Source: Eucommia ulmoides
Lineage: Eukaryota; Streptophyta; Magnoliopsida; Garryales; Eucommiaceae
Length of the DNA stretch: 64,000 nucleotides
Direction of reading: 5' to 3'
Assembly (NCBI GenBank): GCA_016647705.1
Contig: CM028336.1
Span: 5,452,048 to 5,516,047, forward strand
Part shown: positions 32,700-43,214 of the stretch, piece by piece
How positions within the stretch are numbered: position 1 is the stretch's first letter
Layout: each line of letters begins with the position of its first letter
Translations under genes and position numbers: made by a program
The notes under the pieces: model-generated
Seen by the model: only the letters and a program-made list of their open reading frames with translations
What the model was told of the DNA's origin: nothing
Database searches by the model: none

Positions 32700-33540
32700 A
32701 TCGAAACCCTAGTTCGATTTCGATTTCGAAACCCCTAGGTTCGATTTCGATGGTGTTCGTCGTTTTGGTGGCGATGTTCGGCAGTATTCTTCGATTTCGA
32801 AATTGAAATCGATTTCCTGTTTCGATTTCGAAATAGAAATCGAAACCCTAAGGTTCGATTTCAATGGTGTTCGTTGTTTTGGTGACGATGTTCGGCGGTG
32901 TTCTTCGATTTCGATTTTGACTTCGAAATCGAAATCGATTTCCTGTTTCGATTTCGAAATAGAAATCGAAACCCTAAGGTTCGATTTCGGCGGTGTTCGT
33001 CGTTTTAGTGGTGATGTTCAGCGGTGTTCTTCGGTTTCAATTTCGAAATAGAAATCAAATCCCTAAGGTTCGATTTCGACGGTTTTCGTCGTTTTGGTAG
33101 CGATGTCCGGCGGTGTTCTTCGATTTCGATTTTGATTTCGAAATCGATTTCCTGTTTCGATTTCGAAATAGAAATCAAAACCCTAAGGTTCGATTTCGGC
33201 GGTGTTCGTCGTTTTGGTGGTAGTGTTCGGCAGTGTTCTTCGTGTCATGTTCTTCGGCTTCGATTTCGAAATAGAAATCAAAACCCTAAGGTTCGATTTC
33301 GACGGTGTTCGTCGTTTTGGTGGCGATGTTCGGCGGTATTCTTCGATTTCGATTTTGATTTCGAAATCGAAATCGATTTCCTGTTTCGATTTCGAAATAG
33401 AAATCAAAACCCTAAGGTTCGATTTCGGCGGTATTCGTCATTTTGGTGGTGGTGTTCAACGATGTTCTTTGTGCCATGTTCTTCGATTTCGATTTCGAAA
33501 TCGAAATCGATTTCCCGTTTCGATTTCGAAATCGAAATCG
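32700..33540. repeat. palindromic CGATTTCGAAATCG array in element C
   Basis: Six to seven imperfect units of about 90-125 bases, each with CCCTAAGGTTCGATTTCG, GTGTTCGTCGTTTTGGTGG and TTCGATTTCGAAATAGAAAT. Units in both orientations of the core give strong self-complementarity. The 251-codon frame at 33024-33779 is mainly this array and not a gene. Confidence 0.8.
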
Positions 33541-34117
33541 GAAAAAAAATTATTATGTTCTGCTCTCTTATTTTTAGCACAAATTTAGCAATATTTACAT
33601 TTGCCGACGAAGAAGACGACAACGAAATTTGTTTGTTTGAATATGGGAGGGTCCTATTCGTTGGCTTTAAATTTTGTTCCCAAATTTTTGTTTCAATATT
33701 CGAGGATCTTATTTGTGTTCCATATTTGTTTCAAGATTTGTGTTTCAATAAAAAAAATTTCTCTCTCCTTCTCAATTGAGAAAGAAAGATTCATTGGGAA
33801 AGAAAGTCACGAAGCCAGGTAGGAAAAATAGGAAAAAAAAAAATATTTTGATCCCTTAAGTTTAGATGAGTTTTCAAAATTAGCCCCATTGAAAAAAAAA
33901 CAAAAAACTAAAACACCCTTAATGAAACGTTGACCGTTAGTTAACTTAACAGAAATTGCTTCAGGGGGTCAATTGGACACTATTTTAAAATGTTAAGGGT
34001 CAAATTATCAAATTGTATTTCTTAGGGACCAATTGGATACCCAAGATATTTTTTAGGGATCAAAAAGATCTTTATCCCTTATTTCTAGTAAAAATATTAT
34101 TATTTAATTTTCTATGA

Positions 34118-34415
34118 TGGCCGCCGCTATTTCTCTCTCTTTGATGGTTTGATTTTAATAGTCTCAGAGTTTGAATTGTCTAATGATTTTGAGTTTGATT
34201 GTGGCTTTGTCTTTCAATATACCTATGTATTGGGTTTGGTGTTTGAATTGAGACTTGGGATAGGTGTGGCCGCCACTATTTCTCTCTCTTTGATGGTTTG
34301 ATTTTAACAGTCTCAAAGTTTGATTTATTCAATGATTTTGAGTTCGATTGTGGCTTTGTGTTTCAATATACCTATTTGTTGGGTTTGGTATTTGGATTGA
34401 GACTTGGGACAGGTG
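34118..34415 (+). repeat. 149-bp tandem duplication
   Basis: TGGCCGCCGCTATTTCTCTC at 34118 recurs at 34267 as TGGCCGCCACTATTTCTCTC. The two units stay similar through GAGACTTGGGA(T/C)AGGTG. Period 149. The second unit runs on into a MATE-like reading frame; the first does not. Confidence 0.85.
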
Positions 34416-34500
34416 GAGCGGCATTGGCTATCGAATTAGCGCATTGGTTGAATGTGGTGGTTCTTTGGGTTTATGTGAAGTATTTCTTGTCCGTCTTCTT
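34350..34500 (+). pseudogene. MATE/DTX transporter exon fragment
   Basis: The frame reads YLLGLVFGLRLGTGGAALAI then ELAHWLNVVVLWVYVKYF. The pattern G-L-G-x-x-G-A-A-L-A..WLNV..L..YVK is typical of plant MATE (DETOXIFICATION) transporters. Only this segment is present. Preceding DNA is duplicated (34118-34415) and following DNA is an unrelated repeat. It is probably a fragment captured by a mobile element. MATE proteins export organic compounds; this piece cannot. Confidence 0.5.
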
Positions 34501-34565
34501 CGTCTAGGACTCCGTCGTCGTCGTCGTCTTCTTTGTCTAGAATGACGACGGATCTGAACGGTCTG

Positions 34566-34855
34566 GAACGACGATGATGAATGTTCTCGCCGATCGATTT
34601 CTTTTCTATTTTTTTGTGAATTTTTTCAAATCTTGAAACAATCAATGATGAATGTTCTCACGGTTCCAGATCTGAAAGTCTTTTTCTATTTCTGGAACGA
34701 TTAATGTCGGGAACGACGATGATGAATGTTCTCGCCAATCGATTTCTTGTTCGTCTTCTTTCATTTTTATTTGAAATTTTTCGGATCACGGAACAATCGA
34801 TGATGAATGTTCTTGCGGTTCCAAATCTAGAAATCTCTCATATTCTGGAACGATT
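34566..34855 (+). repeat. 145-bp tandem duplication
   Basis: GAACGACGATGATGAATGTT at 34566 recurs at 34711. Both units continue with TCGCC(G/A)ATCGATTTCTT and end TTCTGGAACGATTAA. Together with the 149-bp pair immediately upstream, this is a second independent tandem duplication within 750 bases. Confidence 0.8.
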
Positions 34856-34869
34856 AAGGTCATTAGAGC

Positions 34870-35510
34870 CATTCGTTCATGCCGCCATTCGCAGTCACTG
34901 ATAAGGTATGAACATTCATAAATTATGAACATTTCATAATTGAAAAACACATTAACATTTTTTGAACATTAACATTGTACGATCTGAATTTTTTCCAATC
35001 ACTAACATTGTTTGAATGTTCATTCACTGGGCAAAAAATGATTGTGAGATGAAAGAGCACCAACAATTTTTGAACATTTAACTAGTGATTTTGTTAACTG
35101 AATATTCAAGATTTGTGTCAACTGAACATTCACAAATATTGAACATACGTATAAAACTAGTGATTGTGTTAACTGAGCATTTACAAATTCACATTTTTAT
35201 CCAAAAATTTCACAAATTATATCATTAGAATGATAATTCTTTCTACATTAATTTGATGCATATATCTTTTTATTTTTTGAACAAAAAATTGGTTCATAGC
35301 AGCGATTTTTCTAGATAGGAATATATATTTAGAAATTGTGCAATCCCCATAAATGTTATAGTTACATAGTTCGGATGATATGATTTTGTAGATACAATAT
35401 TATTTGGAGGATAAATCTTATGAATTATTTTAGAAGAATGAAAAAAAAAAATTATTATTTTAAATAAAATCTTTTGAGAACTATATAATAAAATTTCTCT
35501 TTTTTATTTC
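34870..35510. other. AT-rich, GAACATT-rich segment
   Basis: Repeated TGAACATTCA/TGAACATTTA motifs (34905-35170) like those at 27430-28040. No ORF. Probably part of a mobile element whose ends I could not define. Confidence 0.4.
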
Positions 35511-35518
35511 CAATCTGA

Positions 35519-36250
35519 AAAGGTGGAAATTCTCCGGCATTCAATCCCTCTTTCTCTCTCTCTAAGTTATCTAAGTCTTTTCCCCTATCTCTAGTGGTCC
35601 CACCTCCCTCCCCCTCTCCTCTCTCTCCTTTCTCCCTCTCTCACTCTCTCTCTCTCTCTCTCCGTGTTTGAATATTCTTGTTCTTTATTTTCTTCAACTT
35701 TTTCTTTTTCTTGTTTTTTCTATTTTTTTAAAATAAAAATAAAATAAATTACGATACAAAATCAAAATTTTATAAAGGGAATGGTCAAAATATTGTGTTT
35801 ACAAATCGAATTGGTAGAATTGATTTTATGATTTTTTAAAGAATGACCTATTTTTAAATAAAAATTTAAAATAGATTCTATAAATTATGATCCAACCCAA
35901 TAAAATACTTAATAATTATTTTTTTGAGAGAAACCCAAACTAAAATAAAAGGATACACGCTATTTGCAATGCTATGTCTAATTCTTTTCCTTTTTTTCCC
36001 TCTCCCCTCCTCCTCTCACTCTCGCTCTCGTTGCCCAATTCCTTTGTCTTTTTTTTTCTCTCTCTGGTGGGCCCCACCTTAATCTCTCTCCACATTCTTC
36101 CCCTCTCTCTACTCTCTATATATATATATATTTCCATGTTCTCTTTTTTTTCCCTTTTTTTCTTGGTTTTTTTTTTTTTTTTGTTTTTCTATTTTTTATA
36201 TGTTTTTCTTTTGTTTTAATATATATATATATATATATATCTTACAATTG
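35519..36250 (+). repeat. CT-rich repeat block (copy also at 38600-38900)
   Basis: ATTCTCC(G/A)GC(A/C)TTCAATCCCT starts both blocks. TCTCTGGTGGGCCCCACCTTA..CTCTCTCCACATTC at 36061 matches 38831 on. Long CT microsatellites and an AT run (36112-36131, 36220-36240). ORFs across it are low-complexity. Confidence 0.6.
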
Positions 36251-36364
36251 AAAAAAATTGTAAAAAAATTTACAATTGAAAAACATATTTCAACTTAAAG
36301 TTGGACAAATCTTTGAAGTAAATTTTTGTCCCTTTTTCAATCCTGTTACCAAAAACTTCAAAAA

Positions 36365-36860
36365 GTATCAAAATTTGCTGTGATTATATTTGATTTACAA
36401 AATTGCCCTTATAACTTAAAAATAAATTATTTTTCTTTTTATTTTCTATTTTCTTTTTGTTTTTTATTTAACTTTTCTATTTTTGAGCTTATCCATGACT
36501 ACTACGAGGTAAAAATTTTTTTTTTGCCTTTTGTCTTCATTTTTTGTTCTTTATATTTCAAATTATTTGGTAAAACAAAACCCGCAAAAGTATTATTTAA
36601 ATAACAAGGGACGTCCTTAATATTGTCTTGAATTTAATTTTAATTTTTTTAATTATTTTTTATCAACTTATGTTTTAGGTTTTTCTATTTATAATTTTTT
36701 TTAAAAATTAAAAATTAATGTCTGTATAGTCAATATTAATAAGATAGATTTAGTTTTAATTGATATATTAAACTTTTGTTAAGGGCTTAAAAATATATGA
36801 TTAAATAATAATAATAGTTGAATAACACTTAATGATCAATCACTAGTTCTCACAATGCAG
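36365..36860 (+). repeat. intron-side part of duplicated unit, copy B
   Basis: TTTGTTCTTTATATTTCAAA through CACAATGCAG matches the 3' part of the intron at 12830-13212 and the region 43215-43692. B and C share an extra 5' portion, including GAGCTTATCC(A/G)TGACTAC, that A lacks. B and C are therefore closer to each other than to A. Confidence 0.7.
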
Positions 36861-37360
36861 GTTGGTAGAAACCGATTGGTAGATGAACCCTTTAAGGACA
36901 ATACTACTGGTTACACAGCCATTGACGTCCATCAAATAAGCGACCATGAAGTTACGCCTATGCTGGCGCCAACAATTTTCAACCACAACATCTTGACTGA
37001 GAAATCTCTTGTTCTCAGGGTCTACGTCCTCTTTTCAGGCATTCCTTTCGCCACTATGGCGAATTTTGGGAATATTTTCGACCCGAAAAAAAAAATCAGG
37101 ATCAAATATTCAGTCTTCTCGATGCAATACGGTGTCCGAACCTCTTGCCAATGTCATTTTATTTTATCGTACTGCTAACTGTCATCTACATTCTAGGAGT
37201 GATAATGACATTGTCTATTATATGGTTGTTGAACCGAAAGGGGTGGCCTTTTTTCTCGCGGTTAGTGATGTTGTTCATCACCGGATGCACTTCTCTCGCT
37301 TACGTCATCATCGTTGGAAAATTCGTACCTTACTTCTATATAAGCGCCACAGGCTCCAGC
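36861..37360 (+). pseudogene. exon-2 copy B of the 12099-13851 gene, broken
   Basis: Starts after the conserved acceptor ATGCAG as VGRNRLVDEPFKDNTTGYTA and follows the gene for about 165 residues. An A-run expansion (CCCGAAAAAAAAAATCAGG versus CCCGGAAAAAAATCAAG) shifts the frame near 37090. After GCCACAGGCTCCAGC (37360) the rest of the exon, including the fourth helix, is replaced by foreign DNA. No copy of exon 1 is found upstream. Non-functional. Confidence 0.85.
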
Positions 37361-38330
37361 AATTACGTAGTTGTCCTTAGCCCATTTTCCTTCTTCTTTT
37401 TTTTTTGTTTTTCCCAAACTTTTTCTTTTCGTATTTTTTTTTGGCTCCTCTCCTTCTTTGTTTCTCCGCACCACCGAGCACCACAAAACACCACCACACA
37501 ACTGCCTAACCCCTCTCTCACTCATCTTCTTCAACCTTTCATGGCCACAAAACCAAAACCTAACCCTAAACTTAACCACTACCACCTTCCACCACCTCCA
37601 AAACCAAAACCTAACGCTAAACCCCCCCAATCGAGTATTAACCTCACACCGTCATCCCCGCAATTAAGTACCAACCTCACTACCGCCACCATCCTCCGCC
37701 TCCGCCGCTGCGAGGTTTCAGAAACAACCCAAATTCGTCATCTCCACTGTCGATTTCTTCCACCTACGCTCCAAACATGATGCTGGCGTCGGCAATTTCG
37801 CCGATTTCGGAAAGAAAGACCAACCCAACAACAACAATAACAACATACTTTTTGCGATGGATGTTGTTTGATTTTGTGTCTGTAATTGTTCTTCCTTTTG
37901 CGATTTCTCTGTGAAATTCACTTTGATTTGGCCAGATCTGGCTAAATCGGAGTTCTTGATTTAGGGTTTAGGGTTTGATTCGCCAGTGTTGTTCGGCGGT
38001 GGTGATATTCATTTTCGATTCGGCGGAGTTCTCAATTCGGCGATGGTGTTCGTTTTGGTGGTGTTTTTCAACGGTGTTGATAAACGTTTTGGTTGTTTTC
38101 GATGCGGCGGTTTTTTGGCGGTATTGATGTTAGTTTTGGTGGTGTTCGGTGGTGGTGTTCGTTTTGGTGGTGTTTTTCAGCGGTGTTGATATTCGATTCG
38201 GTGGTGGTGTTCAGCGGGGTTTTCAATTCGACGGTGGTGATGTTCGTTTTGGTGGTATTTTTCGGCGGTGTTGATGTTCGGCGGTGGTGGTGTTCGGAGG
38301 ATGTGGTGGTGGTGGGTATTTGAGGAAGAT
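37361..38330. other. inserted DNA after copy B, probably a mobile element
   Basis: A T-rich leader-like block (37385-37450) is followed by CA/CCT-rich sequence, then an imperfect array of GTTCGGCGGTGGTGTTCGTT type units (37985-38310). These units resemble 30340-30420 in element B and 39790-39850. It may be a further member or relative of the foldback family; terminal repeats were not identified. ORFs (for example 37145-37780) mix exon copy and insert and are not genes. Confidence 0.45.
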
Positions 38331-38600
38331 GAACACATGAAAAGAAATTTAAAAAAAAAAAAAAAAGATGAACATACGAAAATAAAAAAGAAATTAAAAA
38401 AATTAATTAAATAAAAAGAAATAATGGTAATTTGGCCAATAAAAAAAATTAATAAGGATAGTATAATCATTTGAATTGAGAAGAAATTTGATAATATTGA
38501 TAATTTTGACTTTTCAAGAACATTTTTGAAAGAAAAAATAAATTAGGGCTCAGAGTGTTATTTGACTAAATAGTTTAGTGTCCCATATAATTTTTAAAAA
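38331..38600. other. AT-rich spacer
   Basis: Poly-A-rich sequence with no ORF, repeat or element end recognised. Confidence 0.4.
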
Positions 38601-38900
38601 AATAAAAATTCTCCAGCCTTCAATCCCTTTTTCTCTCTCTCTACGTTGTCTTATTCTTTCCCCCTATCTCTCTACTCTCTCTACCTGCTGAGTATTGACA
38701 CTCGGGGCAAAGTCGAGCAGGCACTGTGGAGAGAGAGTTAAGGTGGGGCCCACCAGAGATAGGAAAAAAAAAAAAAAGACAATTCCTCTTTCTCTCTCTC
38801 GTAGCCCAATTCTTTTGTCCATTTTTTTCTATCTCTGGTGGGCCCACCTTACTCTCTCTCCACATTCTCCCCCCCCCTCTCTATATATATCTTTCCATTT
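38600..38900. repeat. CT-rich repeat block containing a long hairpin
   Basis: Copy of the 35519 block. Within it GTGGAGAGAGAGTTAAGGTG..GGGCCCACCAGAGATAGG (38726-38763) and its inverted partner CTATCTCTGGTGGGCCCACC..TTACTCTCTCTCCAC (38829-38863) form arms of about 38 bases with few mismatches, extended by A and T tracts. The loop is about 55 bases. A motif GTATTGACACTCGGGGCAAA at 38692 recalls the GA-module repeat. Confidence 0.75.
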
Positions 38901-40310
38901 TTATTTTTTTTACAGTTTTTTATTGTTTAGTCTATTGTTCACTAAGGATTCAAATTTCAATTAAATTTTTAGTCGAGAAAATAAGCCATAAAAAGATACT
39001 TATACCATTTTTTTTTTACATTTACATTAACTATCCCTTATTTATTTGATTCATAATCCTCATTCTCTATCTAAACAAACTCATATTCACTCACTCTCTC
39101 TAAACCCTCCTAAAATGGCGACCGAATCTGACGAAGACTACTGCCGAAATGGATGGTGACCAAATCTAACGAAGACCACCGCCAAAACAGAGCACACCCA
39201 GGACTGCCGCCGTTAGTTTGTTGTTTTTCATCTATCGATTTTAGGGTTTTTGTTTAAGGCCGTATTTGGATGGGATTTCCGTTCTCTCTTTTTCTCCATT
39301 TAGATTTGGAAATTCAGTTCAACGAAGACGACCGGCCGTTGGTTGTTCAATTCGGCGGTGATCTATTTTTTCAGATTTGGAAAGTGGAAACCCAGATCTG
39401 CGTTTTCAATTTTTTTCCGGGTTTTTTGTTCTTGTTTTGGGTATTTTTGATGGTGTTGATGTTTAATTCAACAGTGATGTTCGATTTGGGTGTTTTTTTT
39501 CTCACTCTACCTTCTTTTTCTCTCTCTCTTATCTCTCTATCTGTAAACTCTCTTTTGTGCCTCCCTTTTTTGCTCCCGATCTGCGGCGATGCTCGGTCTC
39601 ATTTTTTTTTCTATTTTGGTTCCAAGTTCTTTGGGAACATAAACAAAGATTCCGATAGAGAAAATCAAAGATTCCGGCCATCGGCCACCATCGAAGGTCT
39701 GTTTTGTTATTCTATTTTGCTTTTTTTTTTTTTTGTGTGTGTGTGTGTGTGTTTTGTTTATCATTTTTGATTTATGAGGATGGGGAATTTGCTGTTCGTT
39801 TTGGTGGTGTTTTTCGGCGGTGTTGATATTCGATTTAGCGGTGTTGTTTGGCAATGGTAATGTTCATTTTCGATTCAGAAAATCATCGGCCACCACTAGC
39901 CAGATCCAGCAACCACTGCCAACCACCAACCAGATTTAACATTAACGTTAGGGGTTGTGTGATTTTTGCTCGATTTGTTGTGAAGGTAATGATGCGAACC
40001 TCACCAAGGATTAGTGAGACCCGAAACCAACTTAGGGTTTCTTCGCAAAGATCGAAACTAAATCAAATTTTGAATGAGCTAAAAATACAGAAATTGAAAG
40101 ATAAATTACCTTGACCCAACGTTTATAAACGAAACGCGAAACCAATGGTATAATGATCTTGACCCAATGATTATAATGAATCATGAATCAAAGATATAAG
40201 CTTGAACGCCACAAGAAACTCTTGATAAGTTCAGGAAAAGTTCTCTGAAGAACTAAAGAGAAAAACTCTCACAATTTTTATTAATCAAAGTAATGTGAAA
40301 TTCGTAGGTC
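38901..40310. other. unassigned, transposon-like
   Basis: Short reading frames with CT-rich stretches. A GTTCGTTTTGGTGGTGTTTT unit at about 39796 is shared with 38045-38200. Positions 39988-40280 (GATGCGAACCTCACCAAGG.., GAACGCCACAAGAAACTCTT) look like LTR or other retroelement debris in minus orientation. No protein domain was recognised. (GT)n at 39734-39752. Confidence 0.4.
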
Positions 40311-40833
40311 TATAAATTATAATTATTTTGTAACATGTAATTAATTTAAAAAAATATTGAAAATAATAATAATAATGAACATCATACTGAAATTAAATGT
40401 GTTAACTAGTACAATTAATCATTAAAAAAAATTAGATAAATGCGTTTGTGATTTTTGCTCTTTACAATTTAATAAAATTTAATTTGAATAATAAATTCTG
40501 AAAATGATATACATAAACTTATATACCAAAAAATTATAAAACGTAGAAAGGAATTGCGTTTCTCATAAAAACGCAATTCCCTTGTGCGTTTCTTAAAAAA
40601 AAAAACATTTATAACGCAGAAAATAAATCGTTTATACAGTTTTTTCAAATGTTATTTAGAGAAATGCAAAATGGTATATATAAACTTAATTATGAAGGAT
40701 ATAATTTTTTAAAATTATAAAAACAAAAATAAAAAAACAATTAAAGAAAAAAAATAAAATTAGTGCATGCATGTTAAACGGTTACATGAAAAGTACATGC
40801 ATGCAAAAATCCGGCCCTAGTAGGGTTGGAATC

Positions 40834-40857
40834 GGCCGGAATCAATTGATTCCGGCC
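40834..40857. repeat. 24-bp perfect palindrome
   Basis: GGCCGGAATCAATTGATTCC followed by GGCC is its own reverse complement. It sits in the foldback element, next to CCGGCCCTAGTAGGG, itself nearly palindromic. Confidence 0.85.
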
Positions 40858-40999
40858 CCATGGGTTTTTCTTTAATTGTTTTTTTTTTTTTTTACAATTT
40901 TTAATTTAATTTAATTTTTTTTTTCTAAGAAAAATAATGCCGCTGACTGATTGGTGTGCAATTAAGCCATCAAAGGCGCAAAAAAATTCAAGTTGAAAT

Positions 41000-42050
41000 T
41001 AAACCTGTGCCACTTAGAACATGTTTGATAACGCTTAAATTCTACGTGCTAAAAATTTTAAATGTTGAAATTATAATTGTTGAATATATATTAAGTATTC
41101 GATTTTTTAATATTGTCAACTTCAAAAAAATTATCTTTGTACAATTTTTTGTTCGTAAAATAATGTCAATCCGGTCAACTTTTACGACTATTTAAAAATT
41201 ATTCACTAATTTGTTTTTAGTGTTCTAAGTTTTATTACATAGTGTTACAAACGTAATTTGTATACAAAAAAATTAGGTTCATTTTCATTACAGATAAATC
41301 ATATTTTGTTAACTTAAAGTTGTTAAAAAAAAAATGCATCGTCATCCAAACAACTCATTCGACCAACTTGGACGATTATTTAAAAATTATTACCTAGTCC
41401 GTTTTTAATGTTTTAAATTTTATTGCGTAGTGTTATGAATGCAATTTATGTACAAAAATAAAAAAAGTTTATTTCTGTTGCGGATAGTGAATCTTTTGTT
41501 AACTCAAAGTTGCAAAAAAAAAAAAATGCATTGTCATAGAAACAATTTATCCGACCAACTTTGACGATTATTTAAAATTTATTCACCAGTACTAGTCCGT
41601 TTTTATTTTTTTTAAAATTTTATTACGTAGTGTTACGAACACAATTTATGTACAAAAAAATTGGATTCATTTATATTATGAATAGATCATCTTTGTTAAC
41701 TCAAAAGTTAGTAAAAAAACTGTATCGTCATCGAAACAACTTATCCGACCAACTTTGACAATTATTTAAAATTTATTCACTAGTCCGTTTTTACTTTATA
41801 AAATTTTATTACGTAGTGTTACGAACACAGTTTATGTACAAAAAATTTGGATTCATTTCTGTTACGGATATATTATCTTTTGTTAACTTAAAAGTTGGCA
41901 AAACAACTGCATTGTCATCGAAACAACTTATCCGACCAATTTTTACGATTATTTAAAAATTATTTACTAGTCCGTTTTTAGTGTTCTAAGTTTTCTTACG
42001 TAGTGTTACAAACATAATTTGTATAAAAAAAAAAAATGGGTTCATTTCTG
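41000..42050 (+). repeat. ~190-bp tandem array, five units
   Basis: The marker CCGACCAACTTTGACGATTA and variants occurs at 41171, 41359, 41551, 41745 and 41932. Spacing is 187-194 bases. Each unit also has TTATTACGTAGTGTTACGAA, a run of A, TTCATTTCTGTTACGGATA and CATCGAAACAACTTATCCG. Units are diverged but full length. Confidence 0.85.
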
Positions 42051-42245
42051 TTAACCATTTTCAGATTTTTTTTTTAAAATAAATAATTAAACTGTAAAGA
42101 GCTAAAATCACAAACGCATTTATCTAATTTTTTTTAATTATTAATTGTACTGGTTAACGCGTTTAATTTCAGTATAATGTTCATTATTATTATTTTTTTC
42201 AATATTTTTTTAAAATTAATTATATGTTACAAAATAATTATAATT

Positions 42246-43214
42246 TATATATAATTTTTTTTTAAAATATTATCATATATATATATATAAAACAATCTCC
42301 AAATTATACTTTATATATACAAATAAAAAAACAAGCGGATGTGGATGGGATGGGGTTTTGCCATGGGGCTGCCATGTTGGCCGTGTGAAAGTCGATTAGA
42401 TCCATTTCGATAATTAACTGAAAAAGGGAACCATTTTGAAAATTAGTGGTATTTTTAGGCCCATTTGGGTAAAGAACTCCCCCTCATGAGTCATGTATCA
42501 CATAAGTTGCCATGAGTCATGTATCACATAAGTTGCCATGTCCATTTCTCCACACGATTAGCGGCCTGTCTGCTATCACAAATCTATAAATAAATACGAG
42601 AAATTGAAATTGTGATGATAAATTGACCGACAAAAAGAGGAGAAGGGTAGTTTCGCAAATAAAGTGCAAATCTAGGGGTTTTATCTGTTCTCGGGTTCCG
42701 AAGTGGGAGACAGTCACGTCAGACGCCTTTGTTCCATTGTGTTAATTACAATAAAATTAATAAATGAGAAAGAGATGCCTCGATATTCTAACGAGACGAC
42801 AACGAAATGATTTTGCTTTTATTTTCTCTTCTTTTTTCATTTAGTTTATCGCCATAAATTCTCATTTTCGCGAGATGGTAGAGTTGTTCCCGTGATGACG
42901 TCACCTCGACTACATCTACCATTTACGTATCCAATCCAGGAGAGTGTGAGAGAGAGAACGAAAGCACCCAGAAAGGAAATTTATTTAGAAGTTACAATAT
43001 TTTAAAAATAATTTTATAATAATTATATAAAAAAATCACTGTTACAGTATTTTTATAAAATAATTTTTATGAGATTAGATTTTTTGGATAATTTTTAAAA
43101 AAATTATGTGATTAAAAATTTTACTAGTCAAATTACTATTTTACCACCCCGGTTATATGAATGAAAATTTTTCTAGTCAAATTACTATTTTACTAGTCAA
43201 AATTTACTGTGATT
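42246..43214. other. intergenic, no gene recognised
   Basis: AT-rich at both ends. A direct repeat CATGAGTCATGTATCACATA AGTTGC occurs twice in tandem (42485 and 42510). A GC-richer part (42540-42960) has no long ORF and ends in a GA repeat. Confidence 0.45.

Larger units (their letters stand above)
31603..34079. mobile_element. foldback (MULE-like) element C with captured gene DNA
   Basis: The left terminal repeat (about 31603-31880) and right terminal repeat (about 33845-34079, inverted start GGGATAAAGATCTTTTTG) match those of A and B. They include the CATGTGACAAGCACGTGA block on the left. Instead of the short CT-rich block, the interior holds about 700 bases of gene-like DNA (31890-32680: 5' leader, intron, coding exon), followed by the palindromic array (32700-33540). 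This is a Pack-MULE-like arrangement. Flanks share TTATTT on both sides but no full target duplication was confirmed. Confidence 0.75.
40311..42245. mobile_element. 1.9-kb inverted-repeat element with internal tandem array
   Basis: The left arm (40311-about 40510, starting TATAAATTATAATTATTTTG) and right arm (about 42050-42245, its reverse complement) match over about 200 bases. Matched blocks include ATACTGAAATTAAA and TTAGATAAATGCGTTTGTGA. Between them lie a GC-richer palindrome region (40800-40860) and a five-unit tandem array. There is no coding capacity. Long terminal repeats without transposase fit a non-autonomous MULE or foldback element; a target duplication was not clear. Confidence 0.8.

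Noticed and set aside
33024..33779. 251-codon open frame
   Set aside because: It runs through the palindromic CGATTTCGAAATCG array and repeats the same Phe/Asp/Arg/Ile phrases. The opposite strand and other frames are also open there, so it is a by-product of the repeat.
37145..37780. 211-codon plus-strand frame
   Set aside because: A chimera of the copy-B exon (up to 37360) and inserted low-complexity DNA.
41000..42050. Possible CRISPR-like or centromeric array
   Set aside because: Units are about 190 bp without repeat-spacer structure and lie inside inverted terminal repeats, so a mobile-element interior is the better reading. Only five units, too few to call a satellite block.
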